This document shows positions 1 to 8,911 of a DNA stretch of 64,000 bases, piece after piece (the stretch's first letter is position 1; each line of letters begins with the position of its first letter). The position numbers were made by a program, and so were the translations under genes. This DNA is from Flavobacterium sp. A45. Its GTDB lineage: Bacteria > Bacteroidota > Bacteroidia > Flavobacteriales > Flavobacteriaceae. The stretch spans positions 124,001-188,000 of the forward strand of contig NZ_MUNX01000146.1 in NCBI RefSeq assembly GCF_002001005.1. Reading direction: 5' to 3'. Below the pieces are notes generated by a model. It was given only the letters and a program-made list of their open reading frames with translations. It ran no database searches and was not told the origin of the DNA.

Positions 1-616
1 TCATTTTGAAAATATCAACGGCAATTTCCACCTCTTTATCATCAACACCCAGAATGTCCACTTTTTTTACTTCGGGAATTTCTTCAATATCGTCCTGAAG
101 CAGTTCTCCGTATTTTTTAAGCTGCTGTGTTGTGTAATTTCCCTGCAAATTGATGTTCAGAATCGGCACTTCTTCCGAAATGTTCAATTCAAATACGCTT
201 GGTTCTACTTTGCTTCCGTTGTCAAGATTTGGCCAGTCGGTATCTGCTTTTACGATATCGACTTTGTCCTTAATTTTAGTTTTGGCATCCAAAATGGTTA
301 CTTTATCTTCAAACTCAACGATAATCATTCCATAATCTTGAAAGGAACTGGACGTGATTTTATCGACTCCGCTGATGTTCTTGATTTCTTTTTCCAGCGG
401 TTTGATGATTAGTTTCTCTACATCCTCGGCTGAATTCCCAGGGAAAACAGACGAAATGTAAACCTTATTTTCTATAATTTCCGGAAAATCCTCGCGGGGC
501 ATCGTAACATAGGCAATGGTTCCTGTGATTACAATCAGTAAAGTCAGGATATAGACTGTAACGCGGTTTTCGACAGCCCAACTTGATATTCCGAATTCTT
601 TATTTTGATGTGACAT
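1..616 (-). CDS. RND efflux permease, AcrB/AcrF family, N-terminal part (runs off left edge)
   Basis: The 205 visible residues begin MSHQNKEFGISSWAVENRV and contain the first membrane helix (about residues 17-35) followed by the start of the periplasmic porter domain, with the family motif VFPGNSAEDVEKLI and a PLEKEIKNISGV stretch. Such pumps export drugs, detergents or metals using the proton gradient, together with a fusion protein and an outer-membrane channel. It is the last visible gene of an operon with the fusion protein (710-1852), TolC-like protein and TetR regulator upstream. It is not a copy of the permease at 5625-8801: the N-terminal sequences differ clearly. The catalytic membrane residues lie outside the window. 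The start is the ATG at 616. Confidence 0.88.
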   Translation of the reverse strand, partial: MSHQNKEFGISSWAVENRVTVYILTLLIVITGTIAYVTMPREDFPEIIENKVYISSVFPGNSAEDVEKLIIKPLEKEIKNISGVDKITSSSFQDYGMIIVEFEDKVTILDAKTKIKDKVDIVKADTDWPNLDNGSKVEPSVFELNISEEVPILNINLQGNYTTQQLKKYGELLQDDIEEIPEVKKVDILGVDDKEVEIAVDIFKM

Positions 617-623
617 AAGTTTT

Positions 624-708
624 TGGTTTAAGGTGGTTTAATGTTGTTTAAAAGTTTAAATAGGGTTGTATTTTAAACAACCTTAAACAGTTAAACAATT
701 TTAAACTT
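624..708. repeat. intergenic word repeat, GTTTAA / TTAAAC
   Basis: The gap between two operon genes holds several GTTTAA-type words on the left and several TTAAAC-type words on the right, so the two halves can pair imperfectly as a hairpin. It is one of a series of such gaps in this window, each with a different word. Confidence 0.55.
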
Positions 709-709
709 T

Positions 710-1852
710 TTAAAAATTCAATTTCATCCCGTCCGAAATAGTGTTCATGCCTTCGGTAACTATTATGGCATCCGAATCCAAACCGCTTAAAATCTCGGTT
801 ACATTGTCTGATGACAGACCTGTTTTGACAATTACTTTTTTGGCAATGCCTGATTTCCCTGTAGAGTTTGTTACTGTGTACACAAAACTATTTTTCTTAG
901 AATCCTGCTGAATCACATTAGTCGGAACAACTACAGCATTTTTACTCACGTAATCAATCACTTTCATTTTTGCGACTTGGTTAGGACGCAATAAATTTTC
1001 CGGATTGGGAACGCTAACTTCAATTCCGAAACTTCTGTTGTTTGGATTGATAAAATTACCAATTTGGCGTACTTTTCCTTTGTAGGTTTTGTTCAATGAA
1101 GTTAAGTAAACATCTACCTCAGTACCAATTTTCAGTTTCCCGATATAGGTTTCAGGAATCGAGGTAGAAACATACATATTTCCAAGATTCACGATTCTCA
1201 TTAACCCTTGCGGGCTTGCAGAAACCACTTCCCCTTTTTCAACATACACTTCGTCTATGGTTCCTGAAAATGGTGCTCTGATTACTGTTTTTGCAATTTG
1301 GGCGTTGATTTGCGCTACTGCTTTTTGCGCTGAAATCATTTGAGCCTGTGCTTGAAGGTATTGTATTTCGGAACCTATTTTTTGATTCCATAGATTTTTT
1401 TGACGTTCAAAAGTAGTTTTGGCAAGAGCATATTGGTTTTCGGCACTGGCCAATTGCTGGCTCATACCGCCATCATCTGTGCGACCCAAAACTTGTCCTT
1501 TGCTTACTTTTTGTCCCGCTTTTACATTCAATTGCACTAAGTTTCCAGGGAATTCAGGCTGAATTAATACATTCTCGTTGGTGTTAACGCTTCCCTGCAC
1601 CTCAAGATAATGGTTGAATGTAGTGTCTTTCAATTTTGCGGCGCTAACCAATGCCTCGACTTCTTTGTTTACTTCCAAACCAGCCAATGCTTCATCGATT
1701 TGAGAAAGTTGGAGCTGTAGTTCGGCTTTTTTGGCAGTTATCGCTTTTACGTCTTTGGATGCAATTATACTGTCGATTGATTGGTTTTTCTCTGATGAAT
1801 TACAAGCAATCAATACAATTGAAATAACGGTTAGGATTAGTATCTTTTTCAT
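710..1852 (-). CDS. RND efflux periplasmic adaptor (membrane-fusion lipoprotein)
   Basis: This HlyD/AcrA-type adaptor of 380 residues would link the inner-membrane RND pump to the TolC-like channel. I chose the start MKKILIL at 1852, because it gives a clean lipoprotein signal ending in the lipobox LIAC (Cys about residue 17); an in-frame ATG eight codons earlier (1876) overlaps the upstream stop as TAATG and could be the coupled start. After the signal come a short coiled stretch, a lipoyl-like half motif (VKAGQKVSKGQVLG), a helical hairpin, the second lipoyl half (VIRAPFSGTIDEVYVEKGE), then beta-barrel and membrane-proximal domains. It lies between the TolC-like gene and the permease. The exported substrate cannot be read from sequence. 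Confidence 0.88.
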   Translation of the reverse strand: MKKILILTVISIVLIACNSSEKNQSIDSIIASKDVKAITAKKAELQLQLSQIDEALAGLEVNKEVEALVSAAKLKDTTFNHYLEVQGSVNTNENVLIQPEFPGNLVQLNVKAGQKVSKGQVLGRTDDGGMSQQLASAENQYALAKTTFERQKNLWNQKIGSEIQYLQAQAQMISAQKAVAQINAQIAKTVIRAPFSGTIDEVYVEKGEVVSASPQGLMRIVNLGNMYVSTSIPETYIGKLKIGTEVDVYLTSLNKTYKGKVRQIGNFINPNNRSFGIEVSVPNPENLLRPNQVAKMKVIDYVSKNAVVVPTNVIQQDSKKNSFVYTVTNSTGKSGIAKKVIVKTGLSSDNVTEILSGLDSDAIIVTEGMNTISDGMKLNF

Positions 1853-1875
1853 ATTTTTAGTTTTAACGGTAGTCA

Positions 1876-3213
1876 TTATTTAGTGGTTATTTTTTCTAAA
1901 CTGGCTTTTTTGTTGATGATGTTAACCATCGTTTGCAAGTATTTTTGTTGAGCGCTGTACAATTGACGTTGTGCATCATTAAAGTCAAAGCTGGTAGAGA
2001 GCCCTTCAGTAAATTTAATCTGCTGTTTTTTCTCAATTCTTTCTGCCAGATTCAGATTGCTTTTTGCAGTTTCGTAATCGGCGATACTGTATTCGTATTC
2101 ACTTTTTGCGGTAGCATATTGCAATTTCAATTTTTGTTCGGTTTCGCTTAACACTGTCTTTGCTTGATCCAAAGCAATTTTTGCTTGTTGTGTTCTTGAG
2201 CTTCTTGCCAAACTACTAAATATGGGAACATTTAGGCTAAGCCCAAGATTGGAATAGTTAAACCAATTTTGATGTTGTGTAAAAAATTGAAACTCATCTT
2301 TAAAAGCAGTGTATCCAAAATTAAGATTGGCAGCTAATGAGGGTAGGGCTTTACTTTTTTCCAGTTTGTATTCCAGTGTTCTTTGCTCTTCAAAATTGGA
2401 GGCTATCCTAAAATTGATATTATTGTTCACGTCAAATTCTGTATTTGAAAAGGACATATCCATATTTTGAATAGTAAGGACATCCAATTTGTCGGTCAAT
2501 GTGATTTGGTCATTAATGGCTATGCCTAAATTAATTTTTAGCATTTTGTAGGTGATATCCAATAAACGCTTGTTGTAGTTTAAGGTGCTTTCCAATGAGG
2601 ATAATGTGATTTGCAATTGCTCTACGCTTTCTTCTTCGATTAAACCGTTTTTATAAATGGCTTTGGTGTCGTTCAACGTTTTTTGTAGGGAAGCAATATT
2701 TTTTTCTAAGATTGCTATGTTTTCTTGGGCCAATAAAACGTTGCCATAAGAGTTAATAACCATTTCTTTGATTTCTATATCGGATCTTTTTTTGGCGTTT
2801 TCATAATAGGCCAAATAGGTTTTGGACGCCTGAAGAGCCACGATATACGAACCGTCAAAGATAAGCTGGCTCAAGGTGGAGCGAGCAATCATTGTATGTT
2901 TGGTTCCAAAAGCCACTTCTATGTAATCTCCTGGGTTTCCTCCGGCAAATTCAGCTGGGATTACCGATTTTTGCAATACGAAATTGTTTGTATAATCCAC
3001 ACCAGCATTAATCTGTGGCAAGCCCATTGCGGTTGTTTCCCATTTTTTTTCTTTGGCCGCTTCAATATCGCGTCCTGAATTGATAGCTGAATAGTTGTAT
3101 TCGAGTGCGTGGTCTATTGCCTGCTGTAATGAAAAGGAGTAACTCTTTGCCGAGTCTTGGGCATTGATGCTCAAACTCAAGAGCGTAAGCATTAGAATGA
3201 ATATGTTTTTCAT
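1876..3213 (-). CDS. TolC-family outer-membrane efflux protein (operon 1)
   Basis: It has 445 residues, the usual TolC length, with an N-terminal signal peptide (MKNIFILMLTLLSLSINAQ) and two long helical repeats typical of the OEP family (QQAIDHALEYN near the start, and the coiled segments IAILEKNIASLQKTL and ADYETAKSNLNLAERI). It should form the outer-membrane exit duct for the adjacent RND pump. Its stop and the upstream and downstream starts overlap as TAATG at 3213 and 1876, suggesting translational coupling across regulator, channel and adaptor. The paralogue at 9983-11329 has the same architecture but clearly different sequence. Confidence 0.9.
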   Translation of the reverse strand: MKNIFILMLTLLSLSINAQDSAKSYSFSLQQAIDHALEYNYSAINSGRDIEAAKEKKWETTAMGLPQINAGVDYTNNFVLQKSVIPAEFAGGNPGDYIEVAFGTKHTMIARSTLSQLIFDGSYIVALQASKTYLAYYENAKKRSDIEIKEMVINSYGNVLLAQENIAILEKNIASLQKTLNDTKAIYKNGLIEEESVEQLQITLSSLESTLNYNKRLLDITYKMLKINLGIAINDQITLTDKLDVLTIQNMDMSFSNTEFDVNNNINFRIASNFEEQRTLEYKLEKSKALPSLAANLNFGYTAFKDEFQFFTQHQNWFNYSNLGLSLNVPIFSSLARSSRTQQAKIALDQAKTVLSETEQKLKLQYATAKSEYEYSIADYETAKSNLNLAERIEKKQQIKFTEGLSTSFDFNDAQRQLYSAQQKYLQTMVNIINKKASLEKITTK

Positions 3214-3809
3214 TATATTTTGGTTTTAAGTAATTGTTTTTCAAGTTCGGCTATTCCTTTTGGCGTTGCCATTGCTCTGGTATGGTACTCCAGGGCCTGT
3301 AATTCTAGTTTTGTAGCTTCTCTTTCGGAGCTGGTGTTTTCTTTGATGCTAAAAATTAAGGAGTAATAAAATTTAACGTAGATGTCAACATCGAGATCTT
3401 CCCGGTATAATTCCTGCTCAATGCCTTTTACAATATTTTGTTTAAAGCACATATTGCATTCATCCAGTTCCCTGCTCATTACCTTTTGATAGATTTCGGG
3501 ATAATGTTTTTTTAATTGATAAAGCGGAGAAGTGTCTGCCGCCTGAAACATTTCTTTGAACATTTTCCGAATCTCAAAATTCTCTTCAATGGCATTGTAG
3601 TCTTTGGCAACAATGGTATTTATGATTTCGTGAACGGTTTTGTGAACCATTTCCGTGCTTTCCTCAATCAGTATTTCTTTGTTGCAGAAATATTTGTAAA
3701 TCGTTTTTTTGGAAATGCACATTTCGCAGGCGATATCGTCCATAGTGACACTTTTAAAACCAAGTTTTAAAAATAAATCGCTTGCTTTGGATATGATTTT
3801 TTCTTTCAT
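3213..3809 (-). CDS. TetR/AcrR-family repressor of efflux operon 1
   Basis: This is a 198-residue TetR regulator. The DNA-binding helix-turn-helix lies at about residues 20-46 (VTMDDIACEMCISKKTIYKYF), followed by an all-helical ligand domain. It is the first gene of its operon and overlaps the TolC-like gene by one base. It is strikingly similar to the regulator at 11326-11925: over the first 50 residues only a handful of positions differ, and the recognition helix ISKKTIYK is identical. Both genes have the same palindrome upstream, so I infer autoregulation and probable cross-regulation. The inducer is unknown. Confidence 0.92.
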   Translation of the reverse strand: MKEKIISKASDLFLKLGFKSVTMDDIACEMCISKKTIYKYFCNKEILIEESTEMVHKTVHEIINTIVAKDYNAIEENFEIRKMFKEMFQAADTSPLYQLKKHYPEIYQKVMSRELDECNMCFKQNIVKGIEQELYREDLDVDIYVKFYYSLIFSIKENTSSEREATKLELQALEYHTRAMATPKGIAELEKQLLKTKI

Positions 3810-4263
3810 TTTTTGGTGGTAACTTGTTGGTTAGTGGTTTTTTTTGATTTTACTTGGCTGATTATAATAGTTTTAATGATGAATAAATTCTAAAGAGGCA
3901 ATGAGTTTAATGTCTGTGTCAACTGCTTTTTATTCTTTGTCCTTTTTTGTAATAAATTTGTAATGCAAATATAACAATGGAAACTTTATAAACAAATTAA
4001 GTTTCCATTGTTTTGTTTTAATTATGCTAATTACTAGATAATTAACTTTTAAATGCTACTATATGGCTACCTATTTGTAACTATTATTTATTAAATTTGA
4101 AAGGCAATACAACTACCCTTTTTTTGACCAAGCTACCTAAATAGTGTGGATATGTGAGATTTTATGAGACCTACAAGCGAGTTAGGCGTCATTGTATTGC
4201 GACACCCTGCACTCAGAAAATTGGAATAAGAAATAATAAAAGCAACTTAAAATAATAAAAATC
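3810..4263. other. intergenic region upstream of efflux operon 1 and the VOC gene
   Basis: No gene is seen. It holds the operon 1 promoter and operator (3966-4012, separate entry), a leader of about 155 bases before the TetR start, and on the plus strand a TAAATTTG -7-like box at 4092-4099 that could serve the VOC gene. The stretch TTTGTAACTATTATT at 4074-4088 recurs at 5319-5333. Confidence 0.6.
3966..4012 (-). promoter_or_regulatory. promoter and TetR operator of efflux operon 1
   Basis: On the minus strand TTTG-N19-TATATTTG matches the Bacteroidota -33/-7 consensus exactly (-7 box at 3966-3973). A perfect inverted repeat with 14-bp arms (AACAATGGAAACTT at 3973-3986 and its complement at 3999-4012) and a 12-bp spacer overlaps it; the -33 TTTG falls in the spacer. 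The core GGAAACTT-N12-AAGTTTCC is repeated twice before the second operon. A dimeric TetR protein bound here would block RNA polymerase. Confidence 0.75.
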
Positions 4264-4689
4264 ATGGCACTTATCAATCCTCACGTTAACTTCAACGGAA
4301 ATGCAGAAGAAGCATTCAATTTTTACAAATCGGTATTTGGTGGAGAGTTCGAAAGAATTGTTCGTTTCAAAGAGATGTCGAACGATGAATACCCGATACC
4401 CGAAAAGGAAGCCAATAAAATAATGCACATTGCCTTATCTATTGGCCCAAATTTTTTGATGGGCAATGACGTTCCGGAAAGTATGGGTCCAGTAAATGAA
4501 AATGAAAATAGATCTAAAATATCGATTAGCGCAGAAAGTCGTGATGAAGCCGACAAACTATTTAGCGGACTTTCGGCGGGAGGAAATGTTGAATACCCTA
4601 TTGGTGACAGCCCTTGGGGCTCTTATTTTGGGATGTTTAGAGACAAATACGGCATTGAATGGATGATCGATTTTGTCGCAAAAGTATAA
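4264..4689 (+). CDS. VOC-superfamily protein, PhnB/glyoxalase-like
   Basis: It has 141 residues, starts MALINPHVNFNGNAEEAFNFYKSVFG and ends YGIEWMIDF, the hallmark ends of the PhnB-like branch of the vicinal oxygen chelate fold (once labelled 3-demethylubiquinone methyltransferase-like). These small proteins form dimers of beta-alpha-beta-beta-beta units; some bind metals or drugs, and most have no known substrate. It stands alone between two efflux operons, facing away from operon 1, with its own terminator just after. Such genes often travel between bacteroidetes; the neighbouring ORF6N remnant and palindromic repeat fit an acquired patch, but this is inference. Confidence 0.85.
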   Translation: MALINPHVNFNGNAEEAFNFYKSVFGGEFERIVRFKEMSNDEYPIPEKEANKIMHIALSIGPNFLMGNDVPESMGPVNENENRSKISISAESRDEADKLFSGLSAGGNVEYPIGDSPWGSYFGMFRDKYGIEWMIDFVAKV

Positions 4690-4726
4690 CCAACGACAAC
4701 GAACAGACGAAGCAAACCACTGCGCT

Positions 4727-4757
4727 ACGCAAATGTCTCATGACTTTGCGTTTTTTT
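4727..4757 (+). terminator. rho-independent terminator after the VOC gene
   Basis: A 7-bp stem (ACGCAAA at 4727-4733 with TTTGCGT at 4745-4751), an 11-base loop and a following run of T. Confidence 0.6.
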
Positions 4758-4860
4758 ATAGTTCTTGAAAGTTATAAATATGATAAAAGTCTCCCGACTT
4801 TTTTTGTAAATACCTTTAGAATCTCATGTTTTTCAAACAGTCTGGCTGCGTATTCTATGA

Positions 4861-5199
4861 CTTCAGCAGGAGTTTGAAATCTTGAGGAGCCAATTTGTCA
4901 CCTCAAATTGGGGAGGCACAAGATATATGCCTATGGCATTTACAGAACAAGGCGTGGCGATGTTATCGACTGTATTAAACAGCCCAAGAGCTATAAAAGT
5001 AAGTATTCAAATCATTCGCGTATTTACCAAAGTAAGAGAAATGCTTACTGATAGTTTGAGTGTGAAATTGGAAATCGAAGAAATTAAAAAGAAACTCACC
5101 AATCACGGTAGAAATATAGAACTGGTATTTAGCTATCTCGATGAATTGATTGATAAAAAAGACAATACAGAACCAAGAAAAAAAATAGGTTACAAATAG
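4861..5199 (+). pseudogene. ORF6N-domain protein, C-terminal remnant
   Basis: The reading frame resembles the last two thirds of ORF6N (phage-type DNA-binding/antirepressor) proteins: LQQEFEILRSQFVTS, then GGTRYMPMAFTEQGVAMLS, then a helical tail ending KKIGYK. The N-terminal part of the domain, normally about 60 residues, is missing: an in-frame TGA at 4858-4860 directly precedes LQQEFE, and the sequence upstream does not continue the family. The Leu codon TTG at 4882 is the only start-like codon, so a stable protein is unlikely. On the opposite strand a short frame (about 4885 down to 4772, reading TPAEVIEYAARLF and ending with a stop) may be a fragment of another gene abutting the break. 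I read this as the scar of a deletion or insertion. Confidence 0.65.
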
Positions 5200-5384
5200 A
5201 AATCAAGGAGCTGAGGACACGGAAGCTCGTATCAGGGCATTATTTTTTCTTCGGACGATCTATTTTTATGGACGGAGGACAAAAATGACTGAAATGAACA
5301 AAAATTACACTTTGTAGGTTTGTAACTATTATTATTATCTATATTTGAAAAAAACATAAAACGAAACAAACCTTCGCCAACCCC

Positions 5385-5511
5385 GATAGCGCGGATTTGC
5401 AATCCGTGCCCACAAAGTATATCGATAAAGTGAGCGTGCTAAAAATAACAATGATAAAAACAAGTTGAACTTGATAATTGGAATGGGCACGGATTGCAAA
5501 TCCGCGCTATC
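5385..5511. repeat. REP-like paired palindrome (BIME-like element)
   Basis: A perfect 28-bp inverted repeat (5385-5412 and 5484-5511) flanks 71 bp of AT-rich DNA. Each arm is itself a small hairpin, CGGATT-TGC-AATCCG, followed by TGCCCA. Two inverted REP hairpins around a short core is the layout of bacterial REP doublets, which are mobilised by RAYT (IS200-like) transposases encoded elsewhere. No transposase lies in this window. Confidence 0.7.
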
Positions 5512-5566
5512 CTAATCTTGTTTAATATGTGGTTTTAGTATGCGACTTGAGTTAAAAAAAAACAAT

Positions 5567-5604
5567 AAAAAAAGGGCTTTCAAATATCTTGAAAGCCCTT
5601 TTTT
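5567..5604 (-). terminator. terminator of efflux operon 2
   Basis: A 16-bp perfect stem (5568-5583 with 5589-5604, core GGGCTTTCAA) with a 5-base loop; T runs flank it on either strand, so it may work in both directions. Confidence 0.85.
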
Positions 5605-5624
5605 GAATTAGTAAGCAACCTATT

Positions 5625-8600
5625 TTAAACTGTATGCTTCGGATTGAAACCATCCTCGCTTAATTCTTTGTGGTCATAATCGGCAACCATTTCGGCTTCA
5701 TAATCGATTTTTTCACCTTTAGATAATTTGGCTTTGATTTTCTCCATGATTTCATAAATTACAGGAACAATAATCAAGGTTAGGAATAAAGATGAAATCA
5801 ATCCACCAATAATTACCCAAGCCAAACCGTTTTTCCATTCGGCACCAGCTCCAGAAGCCAATGCAATAGGGAACATACCAAAAACCATCGCAATTGTAGT
5901 CATCAAAATTGGACGAAGACGTGCGTGATTCGCTTGAATCAATGCTCTTCTGATAGATTCTCCTGCGGCTCTTCGTTGGTTGGTGTAATCCACAAGCATA
6001 ATCGCATTTTTACACACCAGACCAATCAACATAATAATACCCAAAATGGTAAATATATTCAACGTATTATTTGTCAATGCTAAAGCCAGCATCGCTCCAA
6101 TAAACGAAAGCGGAATAGCAAATAATACCACAAACGGGTGCATAAAACTATCATACAAACCAACCATTACAAGGTAAACCAAGACAATAGCAGCCAATAA
6201 AGCGATTCCCAAAGTACCAAAACCTTCGCTTTGATTTTCTTGGTCTCCACCCCAAATGTAATTCACACCAACTGGTTTCTTCAATTTGTCCAGTTTAGCT
6301 TGCCATTGTGTTACAATTGTTCCTGTTGGAACCCCAACGTTCTGACCTTGCACCGTTACCGAAGCCGATTTATCACGACGTTCCAATTGGCTAGGTCCTG
6401 AACCTTCAGTAATAGCTGCAAATTGAGACAATTTGATTTGCTGACCCGCATTGTTGATGAAAATCAGATTACTTACGTCAGTAATATTTTTTCTGTCAAA
6501 AGCATTGTATTTAATGTTGATGTCATACTCGTATTCACCAGCTCTAAACTTCCCATCCGTGTTACCGCTATAGGCAGTTTGCATTGTCATACCAACAGTT
6601 TGAAGGGTTAGTCCTAATGCAGCCATTTTATCACGATCAACCTGTACATTGATTTCCGGATTTCCATCTTCAACGGTTAATTTAATCTCGGTTGTTCCAG
6701 GAATGGTACGCAATTCAGCTTCGGCTAATTTGGCGAAAGCCATAGCAGCTTCAGTAGAAGGACCTGTTACAATCAATCCCAATTTTGCATTTTCGGCAGT
6801 ACCCAAAATACCAACCGGAACCGTTTTTACTTTGGCTCCAACCAATACTTTTTCCAATTTACGTTTGATTTTTGCAGCATATACCGAAGCATCATCAGTA
6901 CGTTCTGCTTGGTCAATCATTTTTACGTCAATCTCCGCTTTGTAAGCAGTAGCTTGTGCAGCACCCATACCTTCACTGGTTTGTCCTACAGTCGTAATCT
7001 GGCTGTGAACATACTCTTCGTTTTTCAAAAATGCTTCCGCTTTTTGAGTCATAAAGTTAGATTGTTCCAATGAAGCGTCTTTTGGCATTTCGATTTGAAC
7101 CAAGAACTCCCCACTATCTGAAGAGGCAAAGAATTCTCCACCAATAAAACCACCACCCATTAATCCGATAGTTGATCCGAAAAACAAGACAAGTACAACT
7201 GCAATTGTTTTGAAATAATGATCCAAACACCAGTTTAATAATTCGGTAACCCAGTTTGTAAAACGAGTTAAGTAACTTTCGAATCCAAGTATCGTTTTTC
7301 CGAACAAGTTTTTTCCTTCAATATGTTCCAATTTTCCAAAACGAGAAGACAACCACGGAATAATTGTAAACGAAGCCAATAATGAAAACAATGTTGAAAT
7401 AATTACGGTAACACAAAACTGTGTAATAATATTGGATACCAATCCAGAACTCATTGCAATTGGTAAAAACACCACGACAATTACCAATGTAATCGAAGTT
7501 ACAGTTCCACCAATTTCGGCTGTTCCGTCATAAGCGGCACGAACACGGCTTTTACCCATTTCCATGTGCCTGTAGATATTTTCCAATACCACAATGGCAT
7601 CATCGACCAGAATACCGACCACAAGTGAAAGTCCTAATAAACTCATCAAGTTCAGCGTATATCCCATTAGGTAAATTCCAATGAAGGTTGCAATTAACGA
7701 AACAGGAATCGAAACCATTACAATCAATGAGTTTCTAATACTGTGCAAGAAGAACAACATTACAAAGGCAACCAATACTACCGCGATCATTAAATCGTGA
7801 ATTACAGAATCTGCGGCTTCTAAGGTATAAACCGTACTGTCTTTGGCGATTTCTAATTTTAAAGCGTTGGTTTTATAATCCTTTTCTAATTTATTTATAC
7901 TTTTAATTAATTGCTCACTTACCGCTACGGCATTCGCATCGGATTGTTTAATTACCTGTAAAATAATCGCGCTTTTTTGATCGACACGAGAAATTTTCTC
8001 GGCAATTTTTTGGGCATCTTGTACGTCGGCAATGTCTCTCAAACGAATTTCAATTCCGCCTTTAGAAGAAACAACCAAGTTTCTTAGTTCTTCAACATTC
8101 TTATATTTTCCGGCAAGACGAATTAATATTTTTTGGTCACGTGTTTGGATGTTTCCGGTTGGGAAATCCAAGTTGGATGACAAAATAACTTGTTGTACTT
8201 GTGGAACCGAAAGTCCGTAACCTTGCATTTTTACGGCATCAAGATTTACTTGAATCTCTCTTTCCTGACCACCAATGATATTTACCTGTGCTACACCAGT
8301 AACACGAGATAGAACCGGAGCGATTTTTTTATCGATCAAATCATAAAAAGCAGCTTCGTCCATTTTTCCGTTGGCACCAATAGTCATAATCGGTAAATCA
8401 CTCAACGAGAATTTAGATAACGACGGTGTTTTGGCATCATCGGGTAAATCACTTATCAAAGCATTGATTTTTCGCTGTGCGTCATTCATCGAAATGTCCA
8501 CTTTTGCTTGTGTTGTCAATGTAACCGTAACTACAGACAAACTTTCGTATGATTTGGAATCAATTTTTTTGATGTTTTCCAAAGAGGCGATCCCATCCTC

Positions 8601-8801
8601 AATCTTTTTGGTAACCGTATTCTCGACCTCACTTGGAGAAGCTCCAGGATAAACGGTGGCAATGGTGATAACGTTTTGTTCGAATTTAGGAATCAATTCA
8701 TAGCCCAATTGGCTATAGCTGAACAGTCCGCCAAGGGTAAGAATCGTAAACAATACAATTATTATCGACGGACGTTTTATGGATATTTCTGCTAATTTCA
8801 T
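5625..8801 (-). CDS. RND efflux permease, AcrB/AcrF (HAE1-like) family
   Basis: It has 1058 residues, full length for an inner-membrane RND drug-proton antiporter. Twelve membrane helices occur in the usual 1+5 / 1+5 pattern with two large periplasmic loops, including VYPGASPSEVENTV early on. The proton-relay pair of aspartates is present (Asp400-Asp401 in VVGILVDDAIVVLENI), and the second half has the matching GLVCKNAIMLVDY motif. It is the last gene of operon 2 and a terminator follows. The 110-bp gap to the adaptor gene is filled by a word repeat. Operon 1 carries a different permease, so the two systems probably export different compounds. Confidence 0.93.
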   Translation of the reverse strand: MKLAEISIKRPSIIIVLFTILTLGGLFSYSQLGYELIPKFEQNVITIATVYPGASPSEVENTVTKKIEDGIASLENIKKIDSKSYESLSVVTVTLTTQAKVDISMNDAQRKINALISDLPDDAKTPSLSKFSLSDLPIMTIGANGKMDEAAFYDLIDKKIAPVLSRVTGVAQVNIIGGQEREIQVNLDAVKMQGYGLSVPQVQQVILSSNLDFPTGNIQTRDQKILIRLAGKYKNVEELRNLVVSSKGGIEIRLRDIADVQDAQKIAEKISRVDQKSAIILQVIKQSDANAVAVSEQLIKSINKLEKDYKTNALKLEIAKDSTVYTLEAADSVIHDLMIAVVLVAFVMLFFLHSIRNSLIVMVSIPVSLIATFIGIYLMGYTLNLMSLLGLSLVVGILVDDAIVVLENIYRHMEMGKSRVRAAYDGTAEIGGTVTSITLVIVVVFLPIAMSSGLVSNIITQFCVTVIISTLFSLLASFTIIPWLSSRFGKLEHIEGKNLFGKTILGFESYLTRFTNWVTELLNWCLDHYFKTIAVVLVLFFGSTIGLMGGGFIGGEFFASSDSGEFLVQIEMPKDASLEQSNFMTQKAEAFLKNEEYVHSQITTVGQTSEGMGAAQATAYKAEIDVKMIDQAERTDDASVYAAKIKRKLEKVLVGAKVKTVPVGILGTAENAKLGLIVTGPSTEAAMAFAKLAEAELRTIPGTTEIKLTVEDGNPEINVQVDRDKMAALGLTLQTVGMTMQTAYSGNTDGKFRAGEYEYDINIKYNAFDRKNITDVSNLIFINNAGQQIKLSQFAAITEGSGPSQLERRDKSASVTVQGQNVGVPTGTIVTQWQAKLDKLKKPVGVNYIWGGDQENQSEGFGTLGIALLAAIVLVYLVMVGLYDSFMHPFVVLFAIPLSFIGAMLALALTNNTLNIFTILGIIMLIGLVCKNAIMLVDYTNQRRAAGESIRRALIQANHARLRPILMTTIAMVFGMFPIALASGAGAEWKNGLAWVIIGGLISSLFLTLIIVPVIYEIMEKIKAKLSKGEKIDYEAEMVADYDHKELSEDGFNPKHTV

Positions 8802-8828
8802 ATGTTTCTTTTAAATAGTGGTAGGTGA

Positions 8829-8905
8829 TTAGTTTTTAGTCCTTAGTCCCTAGTTTTTCATTTGTGTTAATTACTGAGGACTAACAACTAAGGACTTTTT
8901 ACTAA
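8829..8905. repeat. intergenic word repeat, TTAGTCC / GGACTAA
   Basis: The gap between permease and adaptor has repeated TTAGTCC-type words on the left and GGACTAA / AAGGAC words on the right, giving a possible imperfect hairpin inside the operon mRNA. Confidence 0.5.
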
Positions 8906-8911
8906 TTACTT

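Larger units (their letters stand above)
5200..5624. other. intergenic region with palindromic element and terminator
   Basis: No gene is seen. It contains a second copy of TTTGTAACTATTATT followed by a TATATTTG box (5319-5347), the 28-bp inverted repeat pair at 5385-5511 and the operon 2 terminator at 5567-5604. Confidence 0.6.

Noticed and set aside
4180..4210. attC-like core GTTAGGC before the VOC gene, suggesting an integron cassette
   Set aside because: No matching RYYYAAC partner upstream and no second core site after the gene; one 7-base match is not evidence.
4323..4556. Antisense frames over VOC, AcrB, LeuRS and others as genes
   Set aside because: They are shadows of well-supported genes in other frames, without promoters or recognisable families.
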